DNA of 64,000 nucleotides from Sediminicoccus sp. KRV36 (GCF_023243115.1 NZ_CP085081.1:744001-808000); one strand, 5' to 3'. Numbered from the stretch's first letter, positions 10,900-19,959 are shown. Notes: a model not told the origin generated them from the sequence alone. Made by a program: numbers and translations.

Positions 10900-11913
10900 A
10901 TGGTCGCCAAGCTTGAGCCGCGGCGGCTGGCGGGCTTCCTGGCGGAGCCGCCCGCCGATTGCCGCGTGGTGCTGCTGATCGGCGATGATGCGGGCCTGGT
11001 GAATGAACGCGCGGCGCAACTGGTCCGCGCCGTCGCGGGCACGGATTCCATGTGCATCACCGAGCCCCCGCGTGAGGCCGCGCGCGATCCTGGCTCCCTG
11101 GCGGGGGAAGCGGCTGCGGTGCCGCTCATGGGTGGGCGCATGGCCATTCGCCTGCGTGACGCGCGCGATGCCTGGGCGGAACCGGTGAAGATGGCCCTGG
11201 CCGGGCGCGGCCCCGGCCTCGTCATCATCGAGGGCGCCGGGCTGACCGGCAAATCCAAGCTGAGGGCGCTGGTGGCGGCGGACCCGCGCGGCCAGATCAT
11301 CGAATGCTATGCCGAGCGCGGGCGTGACCTCGCGGCCTCCATCACCCGCATCCTGGGCGAGCTGGGGGCCGCCGCCGAACCCGCGGCCCTGGATTGGCTG
11401 GCCGAGCGCGCCGGCGAGGACCGGCTGGCCATGCGCCGGGCCCTGGAAGTCCTGGCCCTGCATGCCGGGCCCGGCGAGCGCATCTCCGTCGAGGATGCGA
11501 TGGGGGTGCTGGGTGAGGGCAGCATGCTGGACCTGGACGAGGCGCTGATGGCGGCCTCGCTCGGCGAGGTGGCGGTGGCGGACCGGGCCATCGGCAAGGC
11601 CTTTGGCGAGGGGGCGAATCCGGTGCAGGTGCTGCGCGCCGCATTGCGCCACACCCAGCGGCTGCATCTGGCGCGGCTGGCGATGGAGGCCGGCAGCTCG
11701 GCCGAGGAGGCGATCAGCGCGCTGCGCCCGCCCGTCTTCTGGAAGGCGAAGCCCGCCATGACGCGCGCGCTGGGCCGCTGGTCCATCGCGCGGCTGGAAG
11801 CCCTCGGCGCGGCCCTGCTTCGCGCCGAACGCCAGGCCAAGACGACCGGGCTGCCGGATGAGACGGTGGCGCGGCAGGTGGTGCTGGGCCTCGCGCGGAG
11901 CGCGGCAAGATAA
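10900..11913 (+). CDS. holA: DNA polymerase III subunit delta
   Basis: HolA is the delta subunit of the clamp-loader complex that opens the sliding clamp. The 337-residue length is normal. The N-terminus (KLEPRRLAGFLAE, then VVLLIGDDAGLVNERA) matches the family, and the protein follows lptE by 3 bp, as in many proteobacteria. The C-terminal domain contains the helical AIGKAFGEGANPVQVLRAALRH segment. The last codons (LARSAAR then TAA) lie inside a 24-bp tandem array that continues past the stop, so the C-terminus may have been shaped by repeat expansion. Confidence 0.93.
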   Translation: MVAKLEPRRLAGFLAEPPADCRVVLLIGDDAGLVNERAAQLVRAVAGTDSMCITEPPREAARDPGSLAGEAAAVPLMGGRMAIRLRDARDAWAEPVKMALAGRGPGLVIIEGAGLTGKSKLRALVAADPRGQIIECYAERGRDLAASITRILGELGAAAEPAALDWLAERAGEDRLAMRRALEVLALHAGPGERISVEDAMGVLGEGSMLDLDEALMAASLGEVAVADRAIGKAFGEGANPVQVLRAALRHTQRLHLARLAMEAGSSAEEAISALRPPVFWKAKPAMTRALGRWSIARLEALGAALLRAERQAKTTGLPDETVARQVVLGLARSAAR

Positions 11914-11984
11914 GGTTCGCGGAGCGCGGCAAGATAAGGCTCGCGGAGCGCGGCTCGGTAAGCTTCGCGGAGCGCGGCTTGGGG
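11890..11984 (+). repeat. Four-unit tandem repeat (22-26 bp) spanning the holA stop
   Basis: Four imperfect units lie at 11890-11915, 11916-11939, 11940-11962 and 11963-11984, each with the core TTCGCGGAGCGCGGC. The first unit encodes the last residues and stop codon of holA and the others are non-coding. A similarly built array sits at 37957-38031. Confidence 0.85.
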
Positions 11985-12245
11985 AGGGGGCTGGGTTGAG
12001 AGGGCTCTGCCCTCTCACACTCTCCCGGCAGGGGACGGGTCCCCTGCACCCCCTTCCGGTTGGGGCTGCGGCCAGTGAGCGGGAATTGGGGGGCAGCGCT
12101 GCTCATTTACCCCATGGACTCGGGGGCCGACCCGTGGTTTACCCCCCGCCACCCTGCCGTCGGCGTTGGCACGCCTGCGGCTATGCCCATTTGCGCGCCA
12201 CGATCCCCGTCGGCCGCCAGGGCTGAGCATCCATAGGGAGACATC
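11914..12245. other. Intergenic region holA-rpsF
   Basis: This 332-bp gap holds three of the four tandem-repeat units (to 11984), the double-hairpin element (11998-12053) and about 190 bp leading to rpsF. The rpsF promoter must lie in the last part, but I could not identify convincing -35/-10 hexamers. No gene or RNA is evident. Confidence 0.6.
11998..12053. repeat. Double-hairpin palindromic intergenic element (copy 1)
   Basis: Two perfect inverted repeats are separated by a C-rich spacer: GAGAGGGC-TCT-GCCCTCTC (11998-12016) and GCAGGGGAC-GG-GTCCCCTGC (12028-12047), followed by ACCCCC. The same layout recurs at 43081-43124 and, on the opposite strand, at 58968-59064. Confidence 0.7.
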
Positions 12246-12725
12246 ATGCCACTCTACGAATGCGTGTTCATCGCGCGCAATGACGTGACTCAGCAGCAGG
12301 TCGAGACGATCGCCGACAATATCGGGATCACGCTCGCCGACCATGGCGGAGAGGTCAAGAAGCGCGAATATTGGGGCCTGCGCGGCCTCGCCTACAAGGT
12401 GAAGAAGAACCGCAAGGGGCATTACATGCTCCTCGGCATCTCCGCCCCCGCCCCCGCCATGCAGGAAATCGTTCGCCAGCTCGGCCTGAACGAGGATGTG
12501 CTGCGCGAGCTGACCATCCGCGTCGAGGAAATCGACCCCGAGGCCCCCTCGGCGATCCTCGCCAAGCGCACGGATGATCGTGACCGCGAGCGCGGCTTCC
12601 GTGGGCCCAAGCCCGCCGGCCGCTTCGGCTCGGGCCGCGCCGGCACCGGCGGGCGTGACGATCGTGAGGAATTCCGTGCCCGTCCGCGTGACGAGATGGA
12701 CCTCAACCTGAACGACGAGATGTGA
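12246..12725 (+). CDS. rpsF: 30S ribosomal protein S6
   Basis: S6 binds 16S rRNA together with S18 in the platform of the small subunit. The 159-residue product starts [20 protein letters not shown] and contains the family [23 protein letters not shown] segment, followed by a C-terminal tail rich in R, G, D and E that is longer than in Escherichia coli, as usual in alphaproteobacteria. A GGGAG ribosome-binding site precedes the ATG. It opens the operon rpsF-rpsR-DUF2232-rplI, with rpsR starting 4 bp after its stop. Confidence 0.97.
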   Translation: MPLYECVFIARNDVTQQQVETIADNIGITLADHGGEVKKREYWGLRGLAYKVKKNRKGHYMLLGISAPAPAMQEIVRQLGLNEDVLRELTIRVEEIDPEAPSAILAKRTDDRDRERGFRGPKPAGRFGSGRAGTGGRDDREEFRARPRDEMDLNLNDEM

Positions 12726-12729
12726 GACG

Positions 12730-13008
12730 ATGAGCGACACCGCTGAACCGAATATCGCCAATCGCCGCGCCGCAGTCGGCGCCCGCCGCCCCTTCTACCG
12801 GCGCCGGAAGTCCTGCCCCTTCTCTGGCCCGCAGGCGCCGAAGATCGATCACAAGGATGTGCGCCTGCTGTCGCGCTTCCTGAGCGAGCGCGGCAAGATC
12901 GTGCCGAGCCGCATCACCGCCGTCAGCGGCAAGAAGCAGCGCGAATTGGCGACCGCCATCAAGCGCGCCCGCTTCCTGGCCCTGCTGCCCTACGTGATCA
13001 ACGACTGA
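12730..13008 (+). CDS. rpsR: 30S ribosomal protein S18
   Basis: S18 is the S6 partner in the small-subunit platform. The 92-residue product carries the family core [28 protein letters not shown] and [24 protein letters not shown]. The N-terminus is somewhat longer than in enterobacteria. It lies 4 bp after rpsF and 17 bp before the DUF2232 gene, consistent with one ribosomal-protein transcript. Confidence 0.97.
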   Translation: MSDTAEPNIANRRAAVGARRPFYRRRKSCPFSGPQAPKIDHKDVRLLSRFLSERGKIVPSRITAVSGKKQRELATAIKRARFLALLPYVIND

Positions 13009-13025
13009 CACGAGAGGCCGGGCGG

Positions 13026-13937
13026 GTGACACAGAACACGGGGCAAGGGGGGCTGTTGGGCCAACCTGGCACCCTCGCGGCCGGTGCCGCGGGGCTGTGT
13101 TCGGCGTTGCTCGCCCTTTGGGCCATGCGCGGCATGCCGCTGGGCGGCCTGTTGCTCTGGGTGGCGCCGTTGCCGCTCTTTGCGGCCGCCTTCGCCTTCG
13201 GGCCGCGCATCGCGGTGTTTGCGGTGGGCATCGCGGCGCTGGCCGTGCTGTTCGGCAGCACCACCCTCGGGCTTGCGGTCTTCCTGGCCATGTTCGGCGT
13301 GCCGGTGGCACTGATCTCCGGCACGGCGCTTCATACAGCTGCGCTGCAACCGGGCCGGATGGACCTGTCGCTGCCGCTGGCGGTGCTGGGCATCTGGCCG
13401 GTCGTCGTGCTCGGCATCCTCGCCGCCTCGGTCTCCGATCTGGAGGGCGAGATGCGCGAAGCGGTCGAGATGGGGGTGCGCCGCATGGGCGTGACCCTGC
13501 CCGATGGCATGGCGGGGCAGATCGCCCAGGTGAAGGCCGCCGCGGCCGGCTTCTGGATGACGCTGCTGATGGTCGGCAACGGGATGGCGGCGCAAAGCCT
13601 CGTCACCCGGCGTGGCCTGGCGCTTTATGCCACGCCCTCGCTGGATGATCTGCGGCTGCCCTCCTGGTATCTGCCGCTGCCCGTGCTGGCCTTGGCCATC
13701 TGGGCGCTGGTGGGTGGGGCTGTCGCGCTGTCCTCGATGCTCATTCTGCTGGTGCCGGTGTTCCTGCTGGGCGTCGTGGGGGTGCACCGCTTGCTGCGGG
13801 CCCGTCCCGGGCGCCTGGCCTTCCTCATCGGCTTCTACCTGCTGATGCTGCTTTTTCTCCAGATTATGGCCCCGCTGATGGTCGGCGTGGGTCTCTATGA
13901 CCAAATTCGGCGGCGCGTGACGCCGCCCCAAACCTGA
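13026..13937 (+). CDS. DUF2232 multi-spanning membrane protein
   Basis: The 303-residue protein is mostly hydrophobic, with about eight predicted membrane segments and one charged loop around residues 135-165. It starts with GTG at 13026 after a GAGAGG stretch. Length, topology and position between rpsR and rplI match the DUF2232 (YybS-like) membrane proteins found at this place in many alphaproteobacteria. The biochemical role is unknown. Its linkage to ribosomal genes is conserved, but nothing in the sequence indicates a role in translation. Confidence 0.85.
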   Translation: MTQNTGQGGLLGQPGTLAAGAAGLCSALLALWAMRGMPLGGLLLWVAPLPLFAAAFAFGPRIAVFAVGIAALAVLFGSTTLGLAVFLAMFGVPVALISGTALHTAALQPGRMDLSLPLAVLGIWPVVVLGILAASVSDLEGEMREAVEMGVRRMGVTLPDGMAGQIAQVKAAAAGFWMTLLMVGNGMAAQSLVTRRGLALYATPSLDDLRLPSWYLPLPVLALAIWALVGGAVALSSMLILLVPVFLLGVVGVHRLLRARPGRLAFLIGFYLLMLLFLQIMAPLMVGVGLYDQIRRRVTPPQT

Positions 13938-13950
13938 TCTGAGGCGTGCC

Positions 13951-14502
13951 ATGATTGAACTCATCCTGATGCAGCGTGTGGACAAGCTCGGCCAGATGGG
14001 CGAGCTGGTGAAGGTGAAGCCCGGCTACGCGCGCAACTTCCTGCTGCCCGGCGGCAAGGCGATGCGTGCCACCAAGGCGAACCTCGCCCGCTTCGAAGCG
14101 GACCGCGTCCAGCTTGAGGCGCAGAACCTCAAGCGCCGCGAGGAGGCCGAACGCATTGCCGAGCGGATGGAGGGGCTCTCCGTCGTCCTGATCCGCTCCG
14201 CCGGCGAAAGCGGCAACCTCTATGGTTCCGTCTCCGCGCGTGACATCGCCGATGGCTGCACCGCCGCCGGCCTGACGGTGAACCGCTCGCAGGTGCTGAT
14301 TGACGCGCCGATCAAGCTGCTCGGCCTGACCAATGTGCGCGTCGAACTGCACCCCGAGGTGATGCTGCCCGTCGTCGTCAACGTGGCGCGCAGCCCCGAG
14401 GAAGCCGAGAAGCAGGCCCGCGGCGAGGAAATCGCCCGCGAGGAGGAGATCACCCTCGAGGACGAGCTGGTGGCCGAGTTGGGCGCCGCCGCGCGCGATT
14501 GA
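13951..14502 (+). CDS. rplI: 50S ribosomal protein L9
   Basis: L9 has two RNA-binding domains joined by a long helix and helps maintain reading frame. The 183-residue product begins [20 protein letters not shown] and contains the conserved [16 protein letters not shown] motif, the connecting helix ([20 protein letters not shown]) and the C-terminal domain ([15 protein letters not shown]). An acidic C-terminal extension of about 30 residues follows. It is the last gene of the operon, and a strong terminator begins about 30 bp after its stop. Confidence 0.97.
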   Translation: MIELILMQRVDKLGQMGELVKVKPGYARNFLLPGGKAMRATKANLARFEADRVQLEAQNLKRREEAERIAERMEGLSVVLIRSAGESGNLYGSVSARDIADGCTAAGLTVNRSQVLIDAPIKLLGLTNVRVELHPEVMLPVVVNVARSPEEAEKQARGEEIAREEEITLEDELVAELGAAARD

Positions 14503-14529
14503 AGTTTCCACCCTGGGTGGAACGGGGAA

Positions 14530-14553
14530 GGGGGCCGCGAGGCCCCCTTTTTT
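14530..14553 (+). terminator. Intrinsic terminator of the rpsF-rplI operon
   Basis: A GC-rich stem (GGGGGCC-GCGA-GGCCCCC, 14530-14547) is followed directly by a run of six T. It sits 28 bp after the rplI stop. Confidence 0.9.
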
Positions 14554-14617
14554 GTGGGATCAGCCATTGCGTCAGATTGGTTGACGCAATTATCCCGAAG
14601 CCGCGAAGCTGGCTTCC

Positions 14618-15220
14618 ATGGAATATGCCCTGGCCCTGATCAGCTTTGCCATCGCCACCTCCGGCACGCCGGGGCCCAATACGCTGATGGTTGCGGCCAG
14701 CGCGGCCCAGCTCGGGATCCGGCGGGTCATGCCGCATATGCTGGGCATCACGCTGGGCTTTCCGGCGATGATCGTCGCCGTCGCCCTCGGTCTCGGGCTG
14801 CCCTTCGCGCAAATTCCCGGGCTGCATCGGGCCATGCAGGTTGTGGGCGGGGCTTGGTTGCTCTGGCTGGCCTGGAAGATCGCGGCGGCGCCGGCTCCCA
14901 GGGATCAGGGAGCGGATGGGGCCGCGCCGGCCGCGCCACTCGGCTTCTGGGGTGCTGCCGCCTTCCAGTGGGTGAACCCGAAGGCCTGGATGATCGCGCT
15001 CGCCGCCTTGCCGGCCTTCACCGTGCCGGGCTTGCCCATCCTGCCGCAGGCGCTGCTCATCGCCGGGGTGTTTGCCCTTGTCTCGATGCCAAGCCTGCTG
15101 TTCTGGGCCTGGATCGGTCGCGCGGCGCGTCACCTCCTGGGTGAGGGGGCGCGGCTGCGGGCCTTCAATATCGGCATGGCGCTGCTGCTGGTGCTCAGCC
15201 TGCTGCCGCTGGTCCTGTGA
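14618..15220 (+). CDS. LysE/RhtB-family amino-acid exporter
   Basis: The 200-residue inner-membrane protein has about six hydrophobic segments and the family signature SGTPGPNTLMVAASAAQLG near the N-terminus, plus the internal FQWVNPKAWMIAL motif. Members export amino acids or related metabolites; the substrate here is unknown. The gene has its own upstream region after the rplI terminator. Its 3' end overlaps the convergent DJ-1/PfpI gene by 26 bp. Confidence 0.9.
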   Translation: MEYALALISFAIATSGTPGPNTLMVAASAAQLGIRRVMPHMLGITLGFPAMIVAVALGLGLPFAQIPGLHRAMQVVGGAWLLWLAWKIAAAPAPRDQGADGAAPAAPLGFWGAAAFQWVNPKAWMIALAALPAFTVPGLPILPQALLIAGVFALVSMPSLLFWAWIGRAARHLLGEGARLRAFNIGMALLLVLSLLPLVL

Positions 15221-15896
15221 AACCGGCGGCGGCCCCGCGCAGGGCCGCCTCGCGCCGGGTCAGCACCGTGGCCATGGCGGCGCGCGTGGACGCCACGAGC
15301 GCCGGCGGCGCCGTCTCGGGCGTGCCGGCGTCGAAGGGCGGCCGCGGGTCATATTGCATGTAGAGCTGAATGCCCTGCGCCACCTCCACGCCGCGCAGCT
15401 TCGCCGCGAGGTGCAGCGCGCCGTCAAAGCCCGAGGTGACGCCGGCGGCGGTGACGAATTTGCCATCCTCCACCACACGCTCATTTACCGGTGTGGCGCC
15501 GAGCAGCGCCAGCATGTGGTGGCTGGCCCAATGGGTCGTCGCACGGCGGCCGCGCAGCAGGCCGGTCGCACCCAGCAGCAGCGCGCCGGTGCAGACGGTG
15601 AAGACCACCTGCGCCCCCTCCGCCTGGCGCCGCACCCAGTTCAGGATCACCGGATCGCTCAGCGCCGCATCCACGCCGAAGCCGCCGGGCAGATGCAGCA
15701 CATCCAGCTGGGGGGCTTCGTCCAGCGTCGCGTCGGGCAGGATGCGCAGCCCCTTCATGTCGCGCGCCGGCGCCATGGTCTTGGCGTAGATCTTCCAGCT
15801 GGAATCGGGCAGGCGGGAGAGCACCTCATGCGGCCCGGTGAGGTCCACCTGGTCGAGGTCGTCAAAGATCAAGCTGCCGATATTCAGATGGGCCAT
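15195..15896 (-). CDS. DJ-1/PfpI-family protein, isonitrile-hydratase-like
   Basis: The 233-residue protein has the class I glutamine-amidotransferase-like fold: an N-terminal strand (GSLIFDDLDQVDLTGPHEVL), the catalytic-cysteine elbow VFTVCTGALLLG and then GLLRGRRATTHWASH. These match cyclohexyl-isocyanide hydratase (InhA)-type members and the N-terminal domain of GlxA/FtrA regulators. No AraC-type DNA-binding domain follows, so an enzyme is more likely. The frame is open further upstream, but MAHLNIGSLIF at 15896 gives the family N-terminus. It starts 4 bp after the LysR gene stop, so the two probably form an operon. It ends inside the convergent LysE gene. Confidence 0.8.
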   Translation of the reverse strand: MAHLNIGSLIFDDLDQVDLTGPHEVLSRLPDSSWKIYAKTMAPARDMKGLRILPDATLDEAPQLDVLHLPGGFGVDAALSDPVILNWVRRQAEGAQVVFTVCTGALLLGATGLLRGRRATTHWASHHMLALLGATPVNERVVEDGKFVTAAGVTSGFDGALHLAAKLRGVEVAQGIQLYMQYDPRPPFDAGTPETAPPALVASTRAAMATVLTRREAALRGAAAGFTGPAAAG

Positions 15897-15900
15897 GCCG

Positions 15901-16863
15901 TCACGCTCCGGAAGGGAAGCCAATGCTGCCGGCAGCGGGCGGATGCGGCAAGGTGGAATCGGCGGGCCGCGCCAGTTCCGCCGCCAGAAGGTCGAACACG
16001 GTTCGCACCCGCTTGCTGGTGTGCAATTCCCGGTGGGTGACGAGGAACATGGGAAACTGGATCGGCGCCGCATCGGGCAGCACGCGGCGCACCAGGGTCT
16101 CGGCATCGCCCACCGCCTCGGTGATGACGCCGATGCCGGCGCCGCGCTTTACATATTCCCATTGCACCAGGTGACTCTCGGAGATGATCGGGAAATGCGC
16201 GGGCGTCAGGTCGAGGCCAAGGGGGCGCAGCGCCGTGGCCATCGCCTCGCGCGGGGCAAAGCCTAGGAAGACGCCGCGCGCCATCTCCCCCAGGGTCCGC
16301 GGCTCACCGATCGAACGCAGATAGGCTGGGGTCGCGTAGTAGGCGCCGGTATCATCCTTCACCTTGCGCACGATGAGCTCCGGCTGGGTGGAGGTGTAGT
16401 TGCGGATGGCGATATCCGCCTCCCGCCGCAGCAGGTCGGTGCGGCTGTTGGAGGCGACGATCTCCACCTCGATGCCGGGATGCAGCGCCCGCAGCCGCAT
16501 GATGATGGGCGGCAGCAGATGGGCGGAATAGACCTCGGACGCGGTGATGCGGATGCTGCCGGCGATGGATTGGGAGCGGCCGGCGGCGGCCAGTGAGAAG
16601 CGCGTCGCGGCTTCTCCCATGGCGCGTAGATGATCGCGCAATTCCTGCCCGCTGGGGGTGAGGATCAGCCCGCGGCCGGCGCGCTCGAACAGCACGACGT
16701 TCATCTCCTGCTCCAGGGCCGCCACCTGGCGGCCGATGGTCGGCTGGGCCATGCCCAGGGCGCGCGCGGCGGCCGAGAGGGAACCCTCCTCGGCGGTGGC
16801 CAGGAAGGCCCGCGCGTGATTCCAGTCGAAGGTGAGGGAACGCCAATCCATGCAGGCATGCAT
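15901..16863 (-). CDS. LysR-family transcriptional regulator
   Basis: The 320-residue protein has a winged helix-turn-helix at about residues 15-75 (AFLATAEEGSLSAAARALGM, then QPTIGRQVAALE) followed by a substrate-binding domain. It is divergent from the quinone-oxidoreductase-like gene at 16940 and sits just upstream of the DJ-1/PfpI gene. The usual LysR logic suggests control of one or both, but this is inference. The 76-bp divergent region contains TGC-N10-GCA, a possible binding dyad. The start at 16863 is uncertain; ATG at 16851 is an alternative. Confidence 0.88.
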   Translation of the reverse strand: MHACMDWRSLTFDWNHARAFLATAEEGSLSAAARALGMAQPTIGRQVAALEQEMNVVLFERAGRGLILTPSGQELRDHLRAMGEAATRFSLAAAGRSQSIAGSIRITASEVYSAHLLPPIIMRLRALHPGIEVEIVASNSRTDLLRREADIAIRNYTSTQPELIVRKVKDDTGAYYATPAYLRSIGEPRTLGEMARGVFLGFAPREAMATALRPLGLDLTPAHFPIISESHLVQWEYVKRGAGIGVITEAVGDAETLVRRVLPDAAPIQFPMFLVTHRELHTSKRVRTVFDLLAAELARPADSTLPHPPAAGSIGFPSGA

Positions 16864-16939
16864 AGATCAAATCCGGATTTCTGCAATTCATATGGCATCA
16901 CCGCATGGGTAAGCGGGGTCCCAGCGGAGGAGACGCCTG

Positions 16940-17938
16940 ATGCAAGCTGTGTTGTGGCACGAATACGGACCGCCCGAGGGCCTTCGCCTCGGTGAGGCGC
17001 CCTTGCCCATTCCCAAGCGGGGTGAAATCCGCATCCGCGTGCGGGCCACCACCGTGACTTCGGGCGATGCCCGGATGCGGGGGTTTCGCGATCCGGGCAT
17101 CTTCTGGCTGCCGCTGCGCGCCTTCCTCGGCTGGCGGCGGCCCCGCCATCCGATCCTGGGGATGGAATTTGCCGGCCATGTGGATGCGCTGGGCGAGGGG
17201 GTGACGGAGTTCGTGCCGGGGGAGCGGGTCTTTGGCATGGCGCTGCTGGGCGCGAATGCCGAATATCTTACCATCCCGGCGGCGGGCGCCGTCCTCGCCA
17301 CGCCGGCGCTGCTCAGTGATGAGGAGGCCGCCGCCCTGCCATTCGGCGCCCTGGCCGCCCTGGTCTTCCTGCGCGATGTGGCCCGCTGGCAGCCGGGGGA
17401 GCGCGTGCTGATCCATGGCGCGGCCGGGGCGGTCGGCGTGCATGCCGTGCAGCTGGCGCGGCATTTCGGCCTGCATGTCACGGCGGTGTGCAGCGCCGCG
17501 GCGATGGAGCTTGTCCGTGGCCTCGGCGCGCATCGCGTGCTGGATCGCGCCACCGAGGATTTCACTCGGGGCGAGGAGCGGTACGACGTGATCCTCGACA
17601 CGGTCGGCGGCACCAGCTTCCGGCGGGCGCGGCGCGTGCTGGCACCGGGTGGGCGGCATGTCTTTGCCGCCTTCGGGTTCCGGGAATTGCGGCAGATGCT
17701 GTGGACCGCCCTGCGTGGCGGCCCGCGCGTGCTGTGCGGCTTCGCCGGTTCCACCAAAGCGGATCTGCACACGCTGCGCGGCCTCGTGGAAGCCGGCGCG
17801 CTGCGTCCGGTGATCGGCCATCACATGGCGCTGGAGGAGATTGTCGCGGCGCATCGCCTGGTGGATTCCGGGCGCAAGCGCGGCGCCCTGGTGCTGCGCG
17901 TCGGTGCTATTCCGGCCGGATTCCCGCCCCGCGCATGA
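16940..17938 (+). CDS. Zinc-independent MDR-family NADPH:quinone-oxidoreductase-like protein
   Basis: The 332-residue protein belongs to the medium-chain dehydrogenase/reductase superfamily. A GroES-like domain (GMEFAGHVDALGEGV near residue 75) is followed by a Rossmann nucleotide-binding segment (VLIHGAAGAVGVHAVQLARH near residue 155). The cysteines that bind structural and catalytic zinc in alcohol dehydrogenases are not evident, which points to a quinone oxidoreductase or related enoyl reductase. A GGAGGAG site precedes the ATG. It is divergent from the LysR gene and overlaps the convergent Bug gene by 32 bp at the 3' end. Confidence 0.85.
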   Translation: MQAVLWHEYGPPEGLRLGEAPLPIPKRGEIRIRVRATTVTSGDARMRGFRDPGIFWLPLRAFLGWRRPRHPILGMEFAGHVDALGEGVTEFVPGERVFGMALLGANAEYLTIPAAGAVLATPALLSDEEAAALPFGALAALVFLRDVARWQPGERVLIHGAAGAVGVHAVQLARHFGLHVTAVCSAAAMELVRGLGAHRVLDRATEDFTRGEERYDVILDTVGGTSFRRARRVLAPGGRHVFAAFGFRELRQMLWTALRGGPRVLCGFAGSTKADLHTLRGLVEAGALRPVIGHHMALEEIVAAHRLVDSGRKRGALVLRVGAIPAGFPPRA

Positions 17939-18872
17939 CGGCCGCGTAGCGCGCCATGTCGGTGCGGACGAAGGCCATGATCTGCTCGGGCGTCTGCAAT
18001 TCGGGCATCGGCAGCACGGCCTGCTCGGCCATGCGCTGGGCGGCCTGGCGCTGCGCCGTGGCGAAGGCGGCGTTGAAGGCGGCCACCACCTGCGGCGGTG
18101 TCCGGGCCGGTGCCATCGCGATGATCCAGGCATCTACGGCGAATTCCGGCAGGCCAAGCTCCGAGGCGGAGGGCACATCCGGCAGCGTCGGTGCGCGCTC
18201 CGGTCCGGCCACGACCAGGGCGCGCACATTGCCGCCCCGGATATGGCCCAACGCCGAGGCGATGGGGTCCACGGTGAAAATCGCCTCGCCGGTGATGACG
18301 CCCTGCATGGCCGGCCCGCCGCCGCGATAATGCACCGCCGCGATATCCACCTGCGTCACGGCGCGGAAGATCTCCCCGCCCAGATGCACCGCCGTGCCGA
18401 TGCCGGCCGAGGCGAAGTGATAGCGGCCCGGATTGGCGCGCAGCAGCGCCACGAGCTCCGCCAGGGTGGTGACGGGCAGGCGCGGATTGACGCACAGGAC
18501 CTGCGGCACTCGCCCCAGCATGCTGAGGCCGGCGAAATCCGCCACGGGATCGAAGGGCATGCGCGCGACCAGCGCGGGGGCGATGGCGTGGCCATTGCTG
18601 TGGACGATGATGGTGGTGCCATCGGGCGTGGATTTCGCGACGAAATCGGTGCCGACCAGGCCTGCCGCCCCGCCTGGCCGATTCTCGACGACCAGCGGCT
18701 GGCCCAGGATCTGGCCCACCGGCTCGGCCATGATGCGGGCCAGCACATCCGTCGTGCCGCCGGGCGCATAGGGCACCACGACGCGAATCGGGCGGTCCGG
18801 CCGCCAGGCGGGCTGCGCCTGCGCGGCGAAGGGTGCGAGTGTGGCCGTGGCCAGCAGAGCGCGGCGTTGCAT
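17907..18872 (-). CDS. Bug-type periplasmic solute receptor (TctC family)
   Basis: The 321-residue protein has a signal peptide (MQRRALLATATLAPFAAQAQ) and the Bug signature RPIRVVVPYAPGGTTDVLAR, followed by a VVENRPGGAAGLVGTDFVAK segment. Bug proteins bind carboxylates or amides in the periplasm. Many are orphans without their own membrane transporter, and no tctAB genes adjoin this one. It lies 187 bp downstream of the SDR gene on the same strand. The frame is open upstream to 19094, but only the ATG at 18872 begins a proper signal peptide. Its 3' end overlaps the MDR gene. Confidence 0.92.
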   Translation of the reverse strand: MQRRALLATATLAPFAAQAQPAWRPDRPIRVVVPYAPGGTTDVLARIMAEPVGQILGQPLVVENRPGGAAGLVGTDFVAKSTPDGTTIIVHSNGHAIAPALVARMPFDPVADFAGLSMLGRVPQVLCVNPRLPVTTLAELVALLRANPGRYHFASAGIGTAVHLGGEIFRAVTQVDIAAVHYRGGGPAMQGVITGEAIFTVDPIASALGHIRGGNVRALVVAGPERAPTLPDVPSASELGLPEFAVDAWIIAMAPARTPPQVVAAFNAAFATAQRQAAQRMAEQAVLPMPELQTPEQIMAFVRTDMARYAAVMRGAGIRPE

Positions 18873-19059
18873 GCGTTTCTCTCCCGTGCATGGTCGGCCC
18901 AGGCTCTCGCGCCTGAACCGGTCGGCATGCACACAACATGGCGCCCGACCGGTGCGGCCGCCATGGGGCAAGCGGCACCGGCAGGCATGATGATCCCCTA
19001 TGGCTGGGGCCTCAGCACAGCTTCGCCTGTTCGGCCGGTGTGGGGAAGGGGCGGGCTGC

Positions 19060-19812
19060 TCAGTGTGGAAAGCGCCGCGTGCCGCCATCCACATGGATCA
19101 CCTGGCCCGTGATGTAATGCGCGAGCGGCGAGGCGAGGAAGGTGGCCAGCACCGCGAGATCCCGCGCCTCGCCGATATAGCCGACGGGCACCTGCGCCTC
19201 GGCCCAGGTGCGGCGGGCTTCCTCGGTCGGCAGGATGCGCGCGTCGATCTGCTCGGAGCGGATGCGCCCGGGCGGGATGGAATTCACCGTGATGCCGTCC
19301 CGGCCCAGGGTGCGGGAGAGCGCCTTGGCCCAGATATGCACGGCGCCATTGGGCGCATTGGCGGCATTGATCATCCAGGCCTCATCCTGGCCGGTCAGGT
19401 TGATGATGCGGCCGAATTTCTGCGCCTGCATCAGCGGCACCAGCGCATGGGTGATGCGGCGCCCGGCGTGGAAATTGATCTCCATCGCGTCCATCCAGGC
19501 CTCGTCACTGCCCAATCCCTCCTGCGGGCGGGAGGAGCCGGCGTTGTTCACCAGGATGTCGCAGCGGCCGAAGCGGGCCTGCATGGCGTCGCGCACGCGC
19601 TCGCCCGCATCCTTCGCGGTGAAATCCTGCTCGATGATGAGGGGTTCGGCGCTGGCCGGCAGTTCGGTTGCGAGCGCTTCCAGCAGCGGGCGGCGGCGGG
19701 CGAGGATGGCGAGGCGGCAGCCCTCGGCCGCCAGTTCCTGGGCGATGGCGCGGCCGAGCCCGGCCGAGGCGCCGGTGACGAGGGCGACCTTGCCCTGCAA
19801 TTGAAGATCCAT
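19060..19812 (-). CDS. SDR-fold protein lacking the catalytic tyrosine
   Basis: The 250-residue protein has the SDR cofactor motif (LVTGASAGLGRAIAQELA), the NNAG motif (DILVNNAGSS), a C-terminal VNSIPPGRIRSEQI and a final HVDGGTRRF, so the fold is clear. The active-site region is abnormal. Between NLTG (about residue 145) and GITVN there is no tyrosine, and the lysine of the YxxxK motif aligns with Asn in APNGAVHIW. It may be catalytically inactive or use different chemistry. It is followed on the same strand by an orphan Bug gene. Confidence 0.85.
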   Translation of the reverse strand: MDLQLQGKVALVTGASAGLGRAIAQELAAEGCRLAILARRRPLLEALATELPASAEPLIIEQDFTAKDAGERVRDAMQARFGRCDILVNNAGSSRPQEGLGSDEAWMDAMEINFHAGRRITHALVPLMQAQKFGRIINLTGQDEAWMINAANAPNGAVHIWAKALSRTLGRDGITVNSIPPGRIRSEQIDARILPTEEARRTWAEAQVPVGYIGEARDLAVLATFLASPLAHYITGQVIHVDGGTRRFPH

Positions 19813-19887
19813 CCCGATACCCCTGGCCTTCGTAGTGAGGCTGATTCACGCCTTCGGTGATCTCACCCAAGGCGATCAGCCTCCGAC

Positions 19888-19920
19888 AAAAAAACGCCGC
19901 GGAGGTTGCCCTCCGCGGCG
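19888..19920 (-). terminator. Intrinsic terminator of the bug-tctB-tctA operon
   Basis: On the minus strand a perfect 11-bp stem (CGCCGCGGAGG and its complement around a 4-nt loop, 19920-19895) is followed by seven T (19894-19888). It lies about 40 bp after the tctA stop. Confidence 0.9.
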
Positions 19921-19959
19921 CGTTTCGTGAAGGGCGCCTGGCCTTATTCGGCCAGCGCC

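Noticed and set aside
10339..12018. A 559-codon minus-strand frame opposite lptE and holA
   Set aside because: lptE and holA are clear on the plus strand; the antisense product is low-complexity Arg/His/Gln-rich and crosses the tandem array.
12160..12200. Sigma-54 promoter upstream of rpsF (TGGCACGCCTGCGG)
   Set aside because: The second half lacks the TTGC element at the required spacing, and a ribosomal-protein operon would not be expected to use sigma-54.
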